The position numbers were made by a program, and so were the translations under genes. This document shows positions 43,147-56,984 of a stretch of DNA of 64,000 bases, piece by piece. How positions within the stretch are numbered: position 1 is the first letter of the stretch; every line of letters starts with the position of its first letter. This stretch comes from Euryodendron excelsum. Lineage: Eukaryota; Streptophyta; Magnoliopsida; Ericales; Pentaphylacaceae. The notes beneath the pieces were generated by a model. The model saw only the letters and a list, made by a program, of their open reading frames with translations. It did no database searches and was not told the DNA's origin. The stretch covers positions 17,039,001 through 17,103,000 of the forward strand of contig CM065385.1 of NCBI GenBank assembly GCA_033060915.1, given 5' to 3'.

Positions 43147-44319
43147 ATGCTTCTTTCTTTTTCATTTAGAGAGGTCAACCTGCACCGAGTCAACATTGCT
43201 CCCAAGAAAGGTCAACATCCACCTAGAGACCCCATTATCACCCGACAAAGAGCCTCACTGATGGCTGCCAACCCTGAAGAGTCATTCCAAGTTTTTTTAG
43301 AAGAGGTCAATAAAATGAGGAGCAAGATTGATGAAATGTTTAAGCTTGCCCAAACCTTAGCCATAAAAGATGTTGCTACAATCCCCTCATCATCCATGAC
43401 TTCATCCAAGGACTCGGAGCCCGCTAACCCAAGGATCGTGCTTCAACCTGACCATGTTGTGAGGACCAAGGAAGACGCAAAAGGGATCAACATTGAAGAG
43501 GAGGAAACTATATTGCTTTCACCGGCCGTAAAAAAGACCCCCCATAGACCCTCTTAGTCTAAAAATTCAAGGGCTAGAGGATTCACTACGAAGTCTCCAT
43601 GGCAATGACACTTACGGTTTCACTGCCTAAGATGAGCTATGTTTCTTTCTTGACCATCCGAGACCTGCTAAGTTCAAGATGCCTGACTTCCAGAAATACA
43701 ATAGCACTGGTAACCCTGTTACTCATCTTTGCCTCTATGCCGGGGAACTGAGCGGCCATGGCAACGATCCGAAGCTCCTCATGCAGTTGCTCTAACAAAG
43801 TCTTACTGGGTCTGCTTTGCAATGGTTTGCTTGTCTAGACCTAAGGAAGATCACTACCTGGATTAAGCTGGTCAACACATTTAAAGCCCAATATCGCCAC
43901 AACATAGATCTCACTTCTGATCATTGGTCCTGGATGACAATAAGTAGTGGAGAGAAAGAATGCTTCAAAAGCTATGCCCTTAGATGGAGAGAAGCAGTAG
44001 CACAAGTCAATCCCCCTTTAGAAGATAAGGAATATGTTCAACTGTTTGTACATACTTTCTTGGGCATATACTATGAAATGCTCTGCATGAGTGTTGGGAG
44101 AAACTTTTCTGAGCTCATCACGCAAGCGGAGATGATAGAAAATTGCCTAAAAACTGGATGAATCGTTGACCCCTATGTTAAAACTGAAGAAGTTTCTACA
44201 AGCTTAGTAAGGAAGGTGCCCATAGCATCAAAAATGGGCCGAAATGAGAGAGAAGTATCTGCCATCTTGCCTGCTCAACCACCGCAATGTCACCCCCAAT
44301 ACCAATATCAGGCCCTCAT
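43147..44319 (+). pseudogene. gag: gag polyprotein fragment (element C), broken
   Basis: Plus strand, close relative of A's gag. The first frame (43147-43557, 136 codons) includes RDPIITRQRASLMAANPEES and an acidic EEEETILLSP stretch. A one-base insertion in a C run at about 43540 shifts the frame. The core continues as FKMPDFQKYNSTGNP, GHGNDPKLLMQLL-stop and SLTGSALQWFACLDLRKI. From 43817 it is open for 114 codons: FKAQYRHNIDLTSDHW, KECFKSYALRWREAVAQVNP, PPLEDKEYVQLFVHTF. Breaks: stop near 43628, stop near 43794, TGA at 44159. It is cut off at 44319, where LTR D begins, before the zinc knuckle. Confidence 0.85.
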
Positions 44320-45879
44320 TATAAGCACCCCATTTTTGCCCACTCGACAATCTCCATTCCGTCTAAACTTGTATTCGAGTCAATATGTACATATCCCAAT
44401 CTAAATCAACTTTCCAACTCTAATCTCTTCAATCAATTGCTTTGTGGGCCTTTTGGGCCCAAATAGAGGCAAGATGACCGAAATGCCATTGAGGCATTGT
44501 TTCGGTCCAAATCCAATTAGGCACGTCTTTTCGAAGACTGTAAGTCCCCTTTCCAATTCCAATTCCAATTAAATTTGGCACACCTTTCGAGAAAGTTGAT
44601 TCCTTGAGGTGGTAAGACCATCCAATCAGGCACATCTTTTCAAAGACGATAAGTCCATTTTCTAATTCCAATTCCAATTCCAATCCTTCCCTCGAGAAAG
44701 TTGATTCCTCGAGGCTGTAAGTTCATCCAATCTGGTACGTTTTCTGAAGAAAGTTCTTCGAAACGATAAGTCCCTTTAAACCCATCGATCGGGATGAGAC
44801 CCCGAGTCCTCGAAATGGTAAAACGGTCCACCTTTGGTGCTGCTAGCCCACCAATACAGAAATGTCCATTTTGGTACCCCTTCCGATAAAGTTGATTCCT
44901 CAAGCGCTAAGTCCATCTAGCAGTTTTTCGAGATCAAGCAGTCTCGAGAATGATCGTGAACCATCAAAGTAGCGAAAATACTCGTAAACATCGCAACCGT
45001 CAGAGTGGCGGAAACATAAACAAGTCGATATAGGGAATTGCCAACAAACCCCTGTATCATGTGACCGCCGTCATAGTGGCAAAAACACTGAAAACGCAAG
45101 TCAACACCAGTGCCTGCTAGCCCACTCCGGTGAAAAATGACCAAACTGCCCCTAGGGCCATTTTCGGCACGTTTCTTGAAAAAGTACCTAAGTCCTTAGA
45201 ACGGTAAGTCCACCTTTCCAAGATTTTCTTAAAGGCAATCCGGCATGATTAGGTGCCTTCTAGTCAGCTTCGGGCCAATTCCGAGACTTTTCAATCAAGA
45301 TGACCATTTTGCCACTAGGCATCCGAGTGCCTCAGGAACCATACCGGCTCTCGGTATCAAACCGGAAACCCCCTGAGAATGCTTTTTATAGTATTCCTAG
45401 CCTTTCATTATCTTTTCGAATCACTCTGAGTCAATTCCGGTAAATTCGATACAAAATGACCATTTTGCCCTTGGTGGCCCGGTCGCCTCTTTCAACCACA
45501 CTAGCTCTAGATATCAAACTGGTAACCTTTGGGAGCATTCTAATTAATGTTTTCAAATCTTGAGTCTTCTGCTGGGACATTCTAAGTCTATCCCTGCAGC
45601 TTTTTGGCCCGGTTGACCATTTTGCCTCTAATAGCCCGGTTAACCCTTCTAACACATCTTGACATCATTTTTCAAGTCTACTACCTCTGGGACACTGTTC
45701 TAAGTGTTCCTGTCCCTTTTTGGCCTTCCAGGCCATTCTCACCCCTTCAAATCATTCCCGAACCTTCCGGAGTCACTCCTAGTGAAGCTAAGCTAAAAAT
45801 TGCATGGTTGTACCTAGTACAGGCGCCCAAATCTTCTAAAGATACATTGCTTACTGACTTAAAAACTTTCCTAAGTGGT

Positions 45880-46001
45880 TGGCGCCACTAGTAGTGGTGC
45901 CAAGCCAAAAAATGGCTTGGTGCCACTCCTAATGGCGCCAATGTATTCTTTGGCCTAGCGCCACTTCAATAGGCGCCAGGTTCACCCTCTGTCTATAAAT
46001 A
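45880..46001 (+). promoter_or_regulatory. LTR D promoter: GGCGCC array plus TATA box
   Basis: GGTTGGCGCCACTAGTAGTG and three further copies or variants are followed by CTATAAATA at 45993-46001. Telo-box-like AAACCCTAG copies follow near 46083 and 46131. Confidence 0.72.
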
Positions 46002-46414
46002 CAGAGCCTCCTCCAGTGTGAAAAATGGCCGCAAACTCAGTCTGAAAAACCTCCTTCTTGATATACAGAGCTCGTAGCCTCCCTAAACCCTAGTTCGCTT
46101 TAGGTTTTCCAAATCCTAGCCCCCATACACAAACCCTAGCACATATATACTCCCATACACTCCTATACACTCATACACTAGCCTCCAAAGCCTCCATTGA
46201 AGACTTGAAGTGTTGCAATTCGAAGCTCTGGAAGATCAAGATGAAGACTGAAGCGAAGACCGAAGAAAAGCAAGAAAAACAAAGTGCACAAAGCAAAGCA
46301 AAATAAAGAAAATACAAGGTGGGTTCTCTATTTAAGTTTACGCATCTTCCCCCTTTCTCTTCTCCCTCTGAACCCACTTGGGTTTTCTTCTATTTTAATC
46401 TCCCATCTTCTTCT

Positions 46415-46430
46415 CCCCCCCCCCCCCCCC
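46415..46430 (+). repeat. Poly-C tract, 16 bp (LTR D)
   Basis: Pure C run at the position equivalent to 3465-3479 in LTR C. Confidence 0.9.
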
Positions 46431-47644
46431 TCTCCGCCCCCATTCTTGCATGCTTGAAACAAGAGACTTCCCGGTCCATGTGTAGAATTAGGCTATTGGA
46501 ATTCACCGTGTCGGGGGCTTTCTCTTAGTCTAACTAGAAACGACGTGGGTTCGGCCCCCTTAATTATGTGGTGAAGCCTTTAACCTTGTATGTTCACGAC
46601 CCCAACTTGCATTGTGCATATTATGATCTTGCATTCCTCCAAAATTCGTTTTTAAATTTGTTTTCAAAAGCTTGCATCAAAATTATTTTCAAAACTTGTG
46701 TTAAAATCTTCTTCTTCAAAACTTGTTTTCAAAATCACAATCCTAAGGTGATTCTACCCTTTTTCATGGCTAGGGTTGCTTTAGGAAAGTATTATATTTA
46801 AAGTGACCAATATGGTCCATATTTTCAAAATCCTCGTTGTTTCCAAAACCACTATCTTAAAGTGGTTCTAGCCTTCTTATGACTAGAATCGCTTTAGGAA
46901 AGTGGGATATTTTTATAGACTTTCTAAAAGCTCTCTTTTCAAATCTCTCTTTCTAAAAATCTTTTTTCCAAAATCAACTTTTTAAAAATTCTCTTCAATC
47001 TCCTTCTCCAAATTCATTGTCAAAATTGTTTTCTAAAAACTTCCCTTCAAAAATCTATTTTCCAAAACTCTCTTCAAAATTCACTTTCTAGAAACGTTAC
47101 TAAATCTCTTCCTAAAAACTCTTCCCAAAAACTCTTCCCAAAAACTCTTTCCTAAAAGCTCCTTCCAAAATCTTCTTTCTCAAACTCCTCTGAAGTTCAT
47201 TTTCCAACAAACTCCTCTTTAGGATCTCCCTCCAAAAGTCTTCTTTTAAAACTCACTGCCCAAAATCTCTTTTCTTGGAGTCCAAGTCAAGCCCTAGTGC
47301 CAACGATTAGGAAACCTTAATTTTCTTTCCAAAAATATGATTTTCAATCTCGCCTCAAAACCTAGGTTTCCAAAACCTCTTATTTCCTATATCAAAATTA
47401 TATATTTTCAAAATCTACTTTTTACATCAAAACTATAGTTTTCCAAATCTAGGATTTCCAAAACTCGATCTTTCCAATTCCATGCCAATCAAATCCTCTG
47501 TTTTAGGAAACCAAATCCAATCTCCCATTTAGGAAACTAGATCAAATCCTCTGTTTTTTGGAAACAAAATCAAACCATCTTTTTTTAGAAACAAAATCCA
47601 ATCCTTTGTTTTAGGAAATAGGAATCTCAATCCTTCCTAGTCTA

Positions 47645-47649
47645 AACCT
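47645..47649. repeat. Target-site duplication AACCT of solo LTR M1
   Basis: AACCT at 47645-47649 is repeated exactly at 58153-58157. Confidence 0.93.
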
Positions 47650-48052
47650 TGTCGCGTCCAGATTTTTCGCACTCGAGGAATACTCACCCAAGCGGGAAAA
47701 ATGCTGTACTCTCTCGTTAGAACTCACCCTCCTAGAAGAATGAGTGCGACTAGGTTTGAATTGGAAAACTGGCTTGAATAAAGGGCTTTTGAAAAAGATT
47801 TGGAGTCGCCACCTAACTTGATTAAGGTGAGTTAGGTCATCTAAAAACTAAGCATAATTCGAAAACTACACTTAGGGTTTTGGAAAACAATTTTTGAAAA
47901 TATCTCCTCAAGAGAGGGTTTTTAAAGAAAACAAGGTTGTTTGGCAACCTTTGGAAAATATTTAGCCCTTGTTTGAAAAATAACTCCTTTTGGTCTTTGA
48001 AAACAGTGATCCTAGGTTCGGAGGTTGGTTACGTGTAGGGAATACGCACTAA

Positions 48053-48057
48053 GCTAT
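48053..48057. repeat. Target-site duplication GCTAT of solo LTR S2
   Basis: GCTAT at 48053-48057 is repeated exactly at 53392-53396. Confidence 0.94.
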
Positions 48058-48249
48058 TGTAAGCACCCCATTTTTGACCGCTAGGTAGTCTACACTCCGT
48101 CCAGACTTGTTTTCAAGTCATTTTTGGCATATTCCTATCGAATCCAATTCTCTAGTTCCAAATTCCGTCTTTCCATCGCTTCGCGAGCCTGTCAGGCCCA
48201 AATAGAGGCAAAATGACCAAAATGCCCTTAGGGGCATTATCCTTTCCTT

Positions 48250-48895
48250 TCCGATTCCAATCCCTCTCTCGTGACAGTTTATTCCTCGAGACGGTCTGAG
48301 TAGCAAAACTACTCACAAAACCGTTAGAGTAGCGGAAATACTCACAAAACCGTTAGAGTGGCGGAAACACTTAAAACCCAGGCACGTCTCTTCGGAGACC
48401 GTAAGACCCCTTTCCAATCCCACTCTCGAGACAGTTTATTCCTCGAGACGGTTCCAATCCAGGCATGTCTCTTCGGAGATAATAAGACCCCTTTCCAATC
48501 CCTCTCTCGAGACAGTTTATCCCTCGAGACGGTTCCAATCCAGGCACGTCTCTTCGGAGATGATAAGACCCCTTTCCAATCCCTCTCTCGAGACAGTTTA
48601 TTCCTCGAGACGGTCCGAGTAGCAAAACTACTCATAAAACCGTTGGAGTAGCGGAAATACTCACAGAACCGTTAGAGTAGCGAAAATACTCACAGAACCG
48701 TCCGAGTAGCGAAAATACTCACAAATCATCAATCCCATCCGAGTAGGGGAAATACTCACAAATCATCAACCCCGTCTGAGTAGCGGAAATACTCACAAAT
48801 CATCAACCCCGTCCGAGTAGCGGAAATACTCACAAATCATCAACCCCGTCCGAGTAGTAGAAATACTCACACCGTTTGAGTGGTGGAAACACTCA
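48250..48895 (+). repeat. About 81-bp and short tandem units in S2
   Basis: Three or four CTCGAGACAGTTTATTCC units (48260-48620), then about ten GTCCGAGTAGCGGAAATACT units with CAAATCATCAACCCC linkers. Confidence 0.85.
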
Positions 48896-48959
48896 AAACC
48901 TAGGTCAACACTAGTGGCTGTTAGCCCACTTTGGTGGAAAATGACCAAACTACCCTTAG

Positions 48960-49420
48960 GACCTTTTCCGAGACTTTTCGGTCAAGATGACCATTTTGCC
49001 CCTAGGCATCCGAACGCCCCGGGAACCACACCGACTCTGGGTATCAAACCGGTAATGTCTCGAGAATACCTTTTATAGTGTTCTCAACCTTCCTTTACCT
49101 TTCCGGACCATTCCAAGTCAGTTCCAGCGAACCCGGTACAAAATGACCGTTTTGCCCCTGGAGGGCCGGTCTCCTTCTTCGACCACACCGGCTTTGGGTA
49201 TCAAACCGGTAATGACCCAAGAATACTTTTTATAGTGTTCTCAACCTCCCCTTACCTTTCCGAATCATTCCGAGTCAGTTCCGGCAAACTCGGTACAAAA
49301 TGACCGTTTTGCCCCTAGTGGGCCGGTCTCCTTTTCCGACCACACCGGCTCTGGGAATCAAACCGGAAACCTCTGGGAACATTCTAAATAATGTTTCCAG
49401 ATCCCAAGCCTTGTTCCAGG
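48960..49420 (+). repeat. 157-bp tandem units in S2
   Basis: About three units with GGGTATCAAACCGGTAA and CAAAATGACCGTTTTGCCCC. One or two units fewer than S1. Confidence 0.83.
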
Positions 49421-49727
49421 ACAGTCCAAGTCTGTCCCGGCAGTTTTCCGGTCCAGTTGACCGTTTTGCCCCTAAAGGCTCGGTCAACCTTTCCGACACA
49501 TCTTATCCTCACTTTTCAAGTCAAATACCTCCAAGACACTATTTTAAGTGTTCCTGCTCCTTTCCGACCCTCCGGGTCACTCCCGGCTCCTTCAAATCAT
49601 TCCCGGACTTTCCGGAGTCACTCCTAGTGAAGCCAGGCTAAAGTTTACATGGTAGTCACTAGTACAGGCGCCCAAATCTAGTCAAAGATACGTTGCTTGC
49701 CGACCTTAATTATTTCCTAAATAGCTA

Positions 49728-49847
49728 GTGCCACTAGTAGTGGCGCCAAGCCAAAAAATGGCCTGGCGCCACTAGGAGTGGCGCCAGTGTAGAATTTGGC
49801 CTGGCGCCACTACAACAGGCGCCAGGTTTGTCTTCCCTCTATAAATA
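49728..49847 (+). promoter_or_regulatory. S2 promoter: GGCGCC array plus TATA box
   Basis: AGTGGCGCCAAG, CTGGCGCCACTAGGAGTGGC and CAACAGGCGCCAGG are followed by CTATAAATA at 49839-49847. Confidence 0.75.
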
Positions 49848-52800
49848 CAGAGCCTCATTCAACGTGAAAAGGGTCTGAAAACTTAACCTAAAAATCCTAC
49901 ATTTCGATACACAGAGCTCGAGCACCTCCAAAACCCTAGCCTCCCTAGGTTTTCCCAAACCCTAGCCACCCTACACAAACCCTAGCCTCCCATACACTTA
50001 TACACTCCCCCATACACTCATATGCTAGCCTTCAACCATCCTTTGAGGACTTGAAGAGCTGCCATCCAAAACTTAAAGACAACTCTTGAATTCTGAAGGT
50101 GAAGATCAAGACAAAGACTGAAGACCGAAGACTGCACGGCGCGCAAAATAAACAAGAAACAAGGTAGGCTCCCTCTTTAATTTTCTGCACTTCCCCCCTC
50201 TCTCTTCTCTCTCCAACCCACTTGGGTTTTCTCTATTTTAATCCCCCATCTCTTTCCCCCCCTTTCTTTGCATGCTTGAAACAAGGGGACTCCCAGTCCA
50301 TGTGTAGGATTGGGCTATTGGAGAGTCACCGTGTCGGGGGCTTTCTTCTAGTCTAACCAAAGACCACGTGGGTCTGGCCCCCTTGATTATGTGGTGAAGC
50401 CTTAACCTTGTATGTTCACGACCCCAAATTGCATTGTGCATATCATAGTCTTGCATCTTCCAAAATTCGTTTTCAAAAAGTTGTTTTCAAAAATCGTTTT
50501 CAAACTTGTTTTCAAAATTGCATCAAAATTTCTTTTTCAAAAACTTGTTTTCAAAACCACAATTCTAGGGTGATTCTAGCCATTCCATGGGTAGGGTTGC
50601 TTTAGGAAAGTGTTATATTAAAAGTGGCCTTTTGGTCTATATTTTCAAACCTTGTTTTCAAAACCACTTTCTTAAAGTGGTTCTAGCCCTCTTATGGCTA
50701 GAATTGCTTTAGGAAAGTGAGACGTTTTTAATCCTTCTAAAAACTCTCTCTTTTCAAAAATCTCTTCCTAAAAATCTCTTTTTCAACATACTTTCCTAAA
50801 ACTCTCCTCTCCAAAATTGTTTTCAAAAACTCCCTTCCAAAATCTATTTTTCAAAATTCTCTCTCCAAAATCTTTTCCTCAAAATTCACCCTCTAAAAAC
50901 ACTCCCTAGATTCACCTTCCAAAAAACTCTCTCCAAAAATCTTTCCGGAAACTTTCTTCCCAAAATTTTCCTTCTCGAAATTCCCCTCTAGGATTTTCCT
51001 TCCAAAATCTACGTTTCCAAAAACACACTTTCCAAAACTCTTTCTCTTTAAAATCTTTTTCCAAAAACTCTTTTTCCAAATTCACTTTTCAAAAACTCCT
51101 CCCTAGGATTTCCTTCCAAAACCTTCGTTTCTAAAAACACACTTTCTAAAAACTCTTTCCTTAGAGCACCAAATCAAGCCCTAGAACCCACCATTAGGAA
51201 ACCCTAATTTTCTTTCCAAAAACATGGTTTTCAAACTTTGCCCCAAACCTAGGTTTCCAAAATCTCTTGTTTTCATATCCAAACTATACATGTTTCCAAA
51301 ACCTCTTTTCTACGTTAAAATTCCACACTTCCAAAACTAGGGTTTCTAGAATCTCCCTTTTCAAATCCTTGCCAAATCCTATCTTCCCTTTAGGAAACCA
51401 AATCCAATCCTCCGTTTTTTGGAAACAAAATCAAATCTTTTCTTTTAGAAACTAAATCCAATCCCCTCCTAATCCCAAACCTTTCCTAATTCAATTCCTT
51501 CCTAAACCATAAGTTTCCTAAACCCAAACTTTAAACCTTTCCTTAAATTTCAAAATCCAACTCTTTCCTAATTCAAATCCTTCCTAAACTTTCACTTTCC
51601 TAAATCTTAAGTTTCCAAAACTTGAACATAAAAATCTTTCCTAAACTTTAAAACTTAACTTTCAAATATTTCCTAATTCAACCCTTTCCTAATTTAACCC
51701 CCCTTTCCAAATCTTAACTTTCCAAATTCAAGTTTTCAAACTCTTCCTAAACTCAAACCTTTCCTAATTTCAAGATTTCCTAAAACCCTAAAACTTTCTA
51801 AATTTTAAACTTTCTAAATTTCAAATCTTTCTAAATTCTAAACTTTTCAAAACTTCAAAATCTTTTCAAATCTTAGAACTTTTCTAAATTCAAAACTTTC
51901 TAAATTCAAGACTTTCTTAAGTTGAAACTTTCTTAATTCAAACATTTCCTAAAACGAAACTTTCCACTTTTCTAAACTTCCCTATTTCAAAACTTTCCTA
52001 ATTCAAAAACTTTCCAAAAATGAAAACTCTCCTTTTTCAAACCTTTCTCAAAACAAAACTTTCTTATTTTCAAAACTTTCTTGTTTTCAAAACTTCCCTT
52101 TTTCGAAACATTCCAAAATTCAAAACTTTCTTAACTTGAAACTTTCTAAATTCTAAGTCTTTCCTAAACTAAACTTTTCCTAATTTAAAACATTTCTTAA
52201 TTCAAAACTTTCCTAAAGTGAAAACTTTCCTAAACCTAAAACTTTCCTAATTTTGAACTTTTCCAAAAATGACACTTTCCTAAATCGAACCTTTCCTAAT
52301 TCAAACATTTCCTAAATCCAATCTTTCTTAAACTCGTGAGTCTTTCTTAGGTTTCCTACCTTTCCTAAGTCTAGGTTTCCTAAACCTCCATCTTTCCAAA
52401 ATCAAGTCTTTCCAAAATCAATCTTTCCAAAGCAAGTCCAATCTTCTCAATTTCAATTTCCAATCTCCTCTTCTAATCTCAAATCAAACCCAATTTTCTA
52501 TTCAATCTCTTTCTTCAAATCAACTCTTCTATTTTCAATCGAACTCCGGTCCGAACTACGATTGACTTGATTCCCCCAAAGCGATACGTAGGCAACCTTC
52601 ATAGGTGCGGTCACAACACTTTTCAAACTTTCAATTCCACCCTCATGGGTGTGGTCTCCATATTTTCAAGTTTCAAATTCCAATCTAATTTCAAAGTTCC
52701 AATTTCAAAATTTTTCTATTTTCAAATCCCTATTTCCAAGTTTTCAAACTTTCCAATTTCAAATTCCATCTCTTCAAATTTATTTTCAAATCAAATTCTT

Positions 52801-55800
52801 TTCAAATTTATCTCCAAATCTATTTTTCAATTCTCTCTTATTTTGCACTTGCATATCATGCATCATGTTAGTTTTCAAACATTGTTTTTCAAAGTGAATA
52901 GGGTTGAACATTTGTTAATTAAAGACTCTCATAGGTGAAATCTAGGGTAGATTGACATGTAGGTACCGAAAGGGCGGGGTAGGGTGATAGCTTAGTGCGT
53001 CTTCCCTACACGTAACCAACCTCCAAACCTAGGATCACTGATTTCAAAGACCAGAAGGAGTTATTTTTCAGAAAGGGCTAAATGTTTTCCAAAGGTTGCC
53101 AAACAACCTGTTTTTCTTAAAAACCCTCTCTTGAGGAGATATTTTCAAAATTGTTTTCCAAAAACCCTAAGTGTAGTCTTCGGATTATTCTTAGTTTTTA
53201 GGTGATCTAACTCACCTTAATCAAGTTAGGTGGCGACTCCGAATCTTTTTCTAAAGCCCTTTATTCAAACCAATTTTCAATTCAAACCTAGTCACACTCA
53301 TTCTTTTAGGAGGGTGAGTTCTAACGAGAGAGTGCAGCATTTTTCCCGCTTGTGTGAGTATTCCTGGAGTGCGAAAAATCTGGACGCGACAGCTATCACC
53401 CTACCCCACCCTTTCGGTACCTACATGTCAATTTACCCTAGATTCACCTATGAGAGTCTTTAATTAACTATAGTTCAACCCCATTCACTTTGAAAAATAA
53501 TGTTTGAAAACTAATTTAGCATGATGCATGATATGCAAGTGCAAGATGAAAGAATTGGAAAATAGAAATTGATTTGAAAAGAAATTGATTTAATTTGAAA
53601 ATAGATTTGAAAAGATGGAATTGAAATTGGAAACTTTGAAAACTTGGAAATAGGAATTTGAAAATAGAAATTTTGAAATTGAAATTTGAAAATTGATTGG
53701 AATTTGAAATTTGGAAAGATTTTGGAAACCACACCCATGAGGGTGGAATTGAAAGTTTGAAAAGTATTGTGACCGCACCTATGAAGGTTGCCTACGTATC
53801 CCTTTGGGGAAATCAGGTCAGTCGTAGTTCGGACAAGAGTCCGATTGAAAATAGAAGAGTTGATTTGAAGAAGGAGATTGGATTGGAAATTGAATTGAGA
53901 GATTGCACTTAGAATAGAAGATTGAAATTGGAATTTGAAATTTTGGAATTGAAAAGATTGAATTTTGATTTGGAAAGATCGAACTTGGAAGAGAGGGATT
54001 TAGACTTATTTTGAAAAGACGAAGGTTTAGGAAACCTAGACTTAGGAAAGAGAAGAGACTTAGGAAAGATTTGACTCGATTTGGAAGATTTAGGAGATTA
54101 GGAAAGATTGGATTTAGGAAATGTTCAAATTAGGAAAGTTTCAAATTAGAAAAATGTCATTTTAGGAAAGTTTCGAATTAAGAAAGGTTCGAATTAGGAA
54201 AGTTTTGAATTAGGAAAGTTTCACTCTTGGAAAGTTTTGAAATTGGGAAAGTTTGGAATTTAGGAAAGTTTTCACTTTAGGAAAGTTTTAGGTTTAAGAA
54301 AGTTTTAACTTAGGAAAGTGTTGTTTTAGGAAAGGTTTTGAAATTAGAAAATTTTGAAAATTGGAAAATTTTGAATTTGGAAAGTTTTGAAAACAAGAAA
54401 GTTTTGTTTTAGGAAAGGTTTGAAAAAGAAAAGTTTTCAGTTTAGGAAATATTTGAATTAAGAAAGATTTGAGTTTAGAAAAGCCTTAGATTTAGAAAGA
54501 TTTTGAAGTTTTGGAAAGTTTAGAATTTAAAAGATTTGAAATTTGGGAAAGTTTAAGATTTAGAAAGTTTTAGGGTTTTAGGAAATCTTGAAATTAGGAA
54601 AGGTTTGAGTTTAGGAAGAGTTTGAAAACTTGAATTTGGAAAGTTAAGATTTGGAAAGGGGGGTTAAATTAGGAAAGGGTTGAATTAGGAAAGATTTGAA
54701 AGTTGAGTTTTAAAACTTAGGAAAGATTCTTATGTTCAAGTTTTGGAAACTTGAGATTTAGGAAGGCGAAAGTTTAGGAAGGATTTGAATTAGGTAAGAG
54801 TTGGATTTTGAAATTTAAGGAAAGGTTTAAAGTTTAGGTTTAGGAAACTTATGGTTTAGGAAGGAATTGAATTAGGAAAGGTTTGGATTAAGAAGGGATT
54901 GGATTTGGTTTCCTAAAGGGAAGATAGGATTTGGCAAGGATTTGGAAAGGGAGATTCTAGAAACCCTAGATTTGGAAAATTATAGTTTCGACGTAGAAAA
55001 GAGGTTTTGGAAACATGTATAGTTTGGATGTGAAAACAAGAGATTTTGGAAACCTAGGTTCGGGGCAAGGTTTGAAAATCATGTTTTTGGGAAGAAAATT
55101 TAGGGTTTCCTAATTGTGGGTTTTAGGGCTTGACTTGGGCTCTAAGGAAAAGGGATTTTAGAAAGTGCATTTTTAGAAACGTAGATTTTCTAGAAGGGAA
55201 TCCTAGGAAGGAGTTTTTGGAAAGTGTGTTTGAAAAGGGAGTTTTTGGAAGGAAAATCCTAGAGGGGAATTTCTAGAAGGAAGATTTTGGAAAGAGAGCT
55301 TTTTGGAAAGATTTTTTTTTTGGAGAGAGTTTTTCTAGAAAGGTTTTTGGTTAAAGATTGTTGAAGAGAGTTTTTGGAAAGATCTTTGGGGAAGGTTTTT
55401 AGAAAGTGGATTTTGGGGAGAGGATTTTAGAAAGGAGTTGAAAAAGAGAGTTTTGAAAAATAGATTTTGGAAGGGAGTTTTTGAAATCAATTTTGAAGAG
55501 GGGAGTTTTAGGAAAGTATGTTGAAAAAGAGATTTTTAGAAAGAGATTTTTAAAGAGAATTTTTAGAAGGTGTAAAAACATCTCACTTTCCTAAAGCAAT
55601 TCTAACCATAAGAAGGCTAGAACCACTTTAGGAAAGCGGTTTTGAAAACAACAAGATTTGAAAATATAGACCAAAAGGTCACTTTTAATGTAACACTTTT
55701 CTAAAGCAACCCTAGCCATGGAAAGGCTAGAATCACCCTAGGATTGTGATTTTGAAAACATGTTTTTGAAAAAGAGCTTTTGATGCAATTTTGAAAACAA

Positions 55801-56458
55801 GTTTAAAAATGTTTTGGAAAAACAACTTTGAAAACGATTTTTGGAAGATGCAAGACTATGATATGCACAATGCAATTTGGGGTCATGAACATACAAGGCT
55901 AAGGCTTCACCACATAATCAAGGGGGCCAGACCCATGTGGTCTTTGGTTAGACTAGAAGAAAGCCCCTGACACGGTGACCCTCCAACAGTCTAATCCTAC
56001 ACATGGACCGGGAGTCCCCTTGTTTCAAGCATGCAAAGAAAGGACGGGAAAGAGATGGGGGATTAAAATAGAGAAAACCCAAGTGGCTTGGAGAGAGAAG
56101 AGAGAGGGGGAAAGTGCAGAAAATTAAATAGGGAGCCTACCTTGTATCTTCTTTAATTTGCGCGCCTTGCTTGTCTTCGGTCTTCGGTCTTCGTCTTGAT
56201 CTTCACCTTCAGTCTTCAAGAGTTGTCTTCAAGCTTTGGATGACAGCTCTTCAAGTCTTTGAAGGGTGGTTGAAGGCTAGTGTATGAGTGTATGGGGAAG
56301 TGTATGAGTGTATAGGAGGCTAGGGTTTGTGTATAGTGGCTAGGGTTTGGGGAAAACCTAGGGAGGCTAGGGTTTTGGAGGTGCTCGAGCTTTGTGTATC
56401 GAAATATAGGATTTTTAGGTTAAGTTTGCAGACCTTTTTTACGTTGAACGAGGCTCTG

Positions 56459-56585
56459 TATTTATAGAGGGAAGACAAACCTGGCGCCTGTTGTAGTGGC
56501 GCAAGGCCAAATTATACACTAGCGCCACTAGCAGTGGCGCCAGGCCATTTTTTGGCTTGGCGCCACTACTAGTAGCGCCAGCCAT
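56459..56585 (-). promoter_or_regulatory. M1 promoter: TATA box and GGCGCC array
   Basis: Minus-strand CTATAAATA (56467-56459), preceded by five GGCGCC copies or variants (56480-56585), including GGCGCCACTACTAGTAGCGC. Confidence 0.75.
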
Positions 56586-56984
56586 TTAGGAAACAATTAA
56601 GGTCGGCAAGCAATGTATCTTTGACTAGATTTGGGTGCCTGTACTAGTGACTACCATGTAAACTTTAGCCTAGCTTCACTAGGAGTGACTCCGAAAAGTC
56701 CGGGAATGATTTGAAGGAGCCGGGAGTGACCCGAAAGGCCGGAAGGGAGCAAGAACACTTAAAATAGTGTCCTGGAGGTATTTGACTTGAAAAATGAAGA
56801 TAAGATGGGTCGGAAAGGTTGACCGAGCCTTTAGGGGCAAAACGGTCAATCGGACCGAAAAACTGTCGGGACAGACTCAAACTGTCCCGGAAGAAGACTT
56901 GGGATTTGGAAACATTATTTAGAATGCTCCCAGAGGTTGCCGGTTTGATTCCCAGAGCCGGTGTGGTCGGAAAAGGAGACCAGC

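Larger units (their letters stand above)
48058..53391 (+). mobile_element. Solo LTR S2, Tat/Ogre-type, complete (5334 bp)
   Basis: Starts TGTAAGCACCCC, ends TGGACGCGACA, flanked by GCTAT. Very similar to S1 throughout. Third level of nesting: inside M1, itself inside LTR D. Confidence 0.95.
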
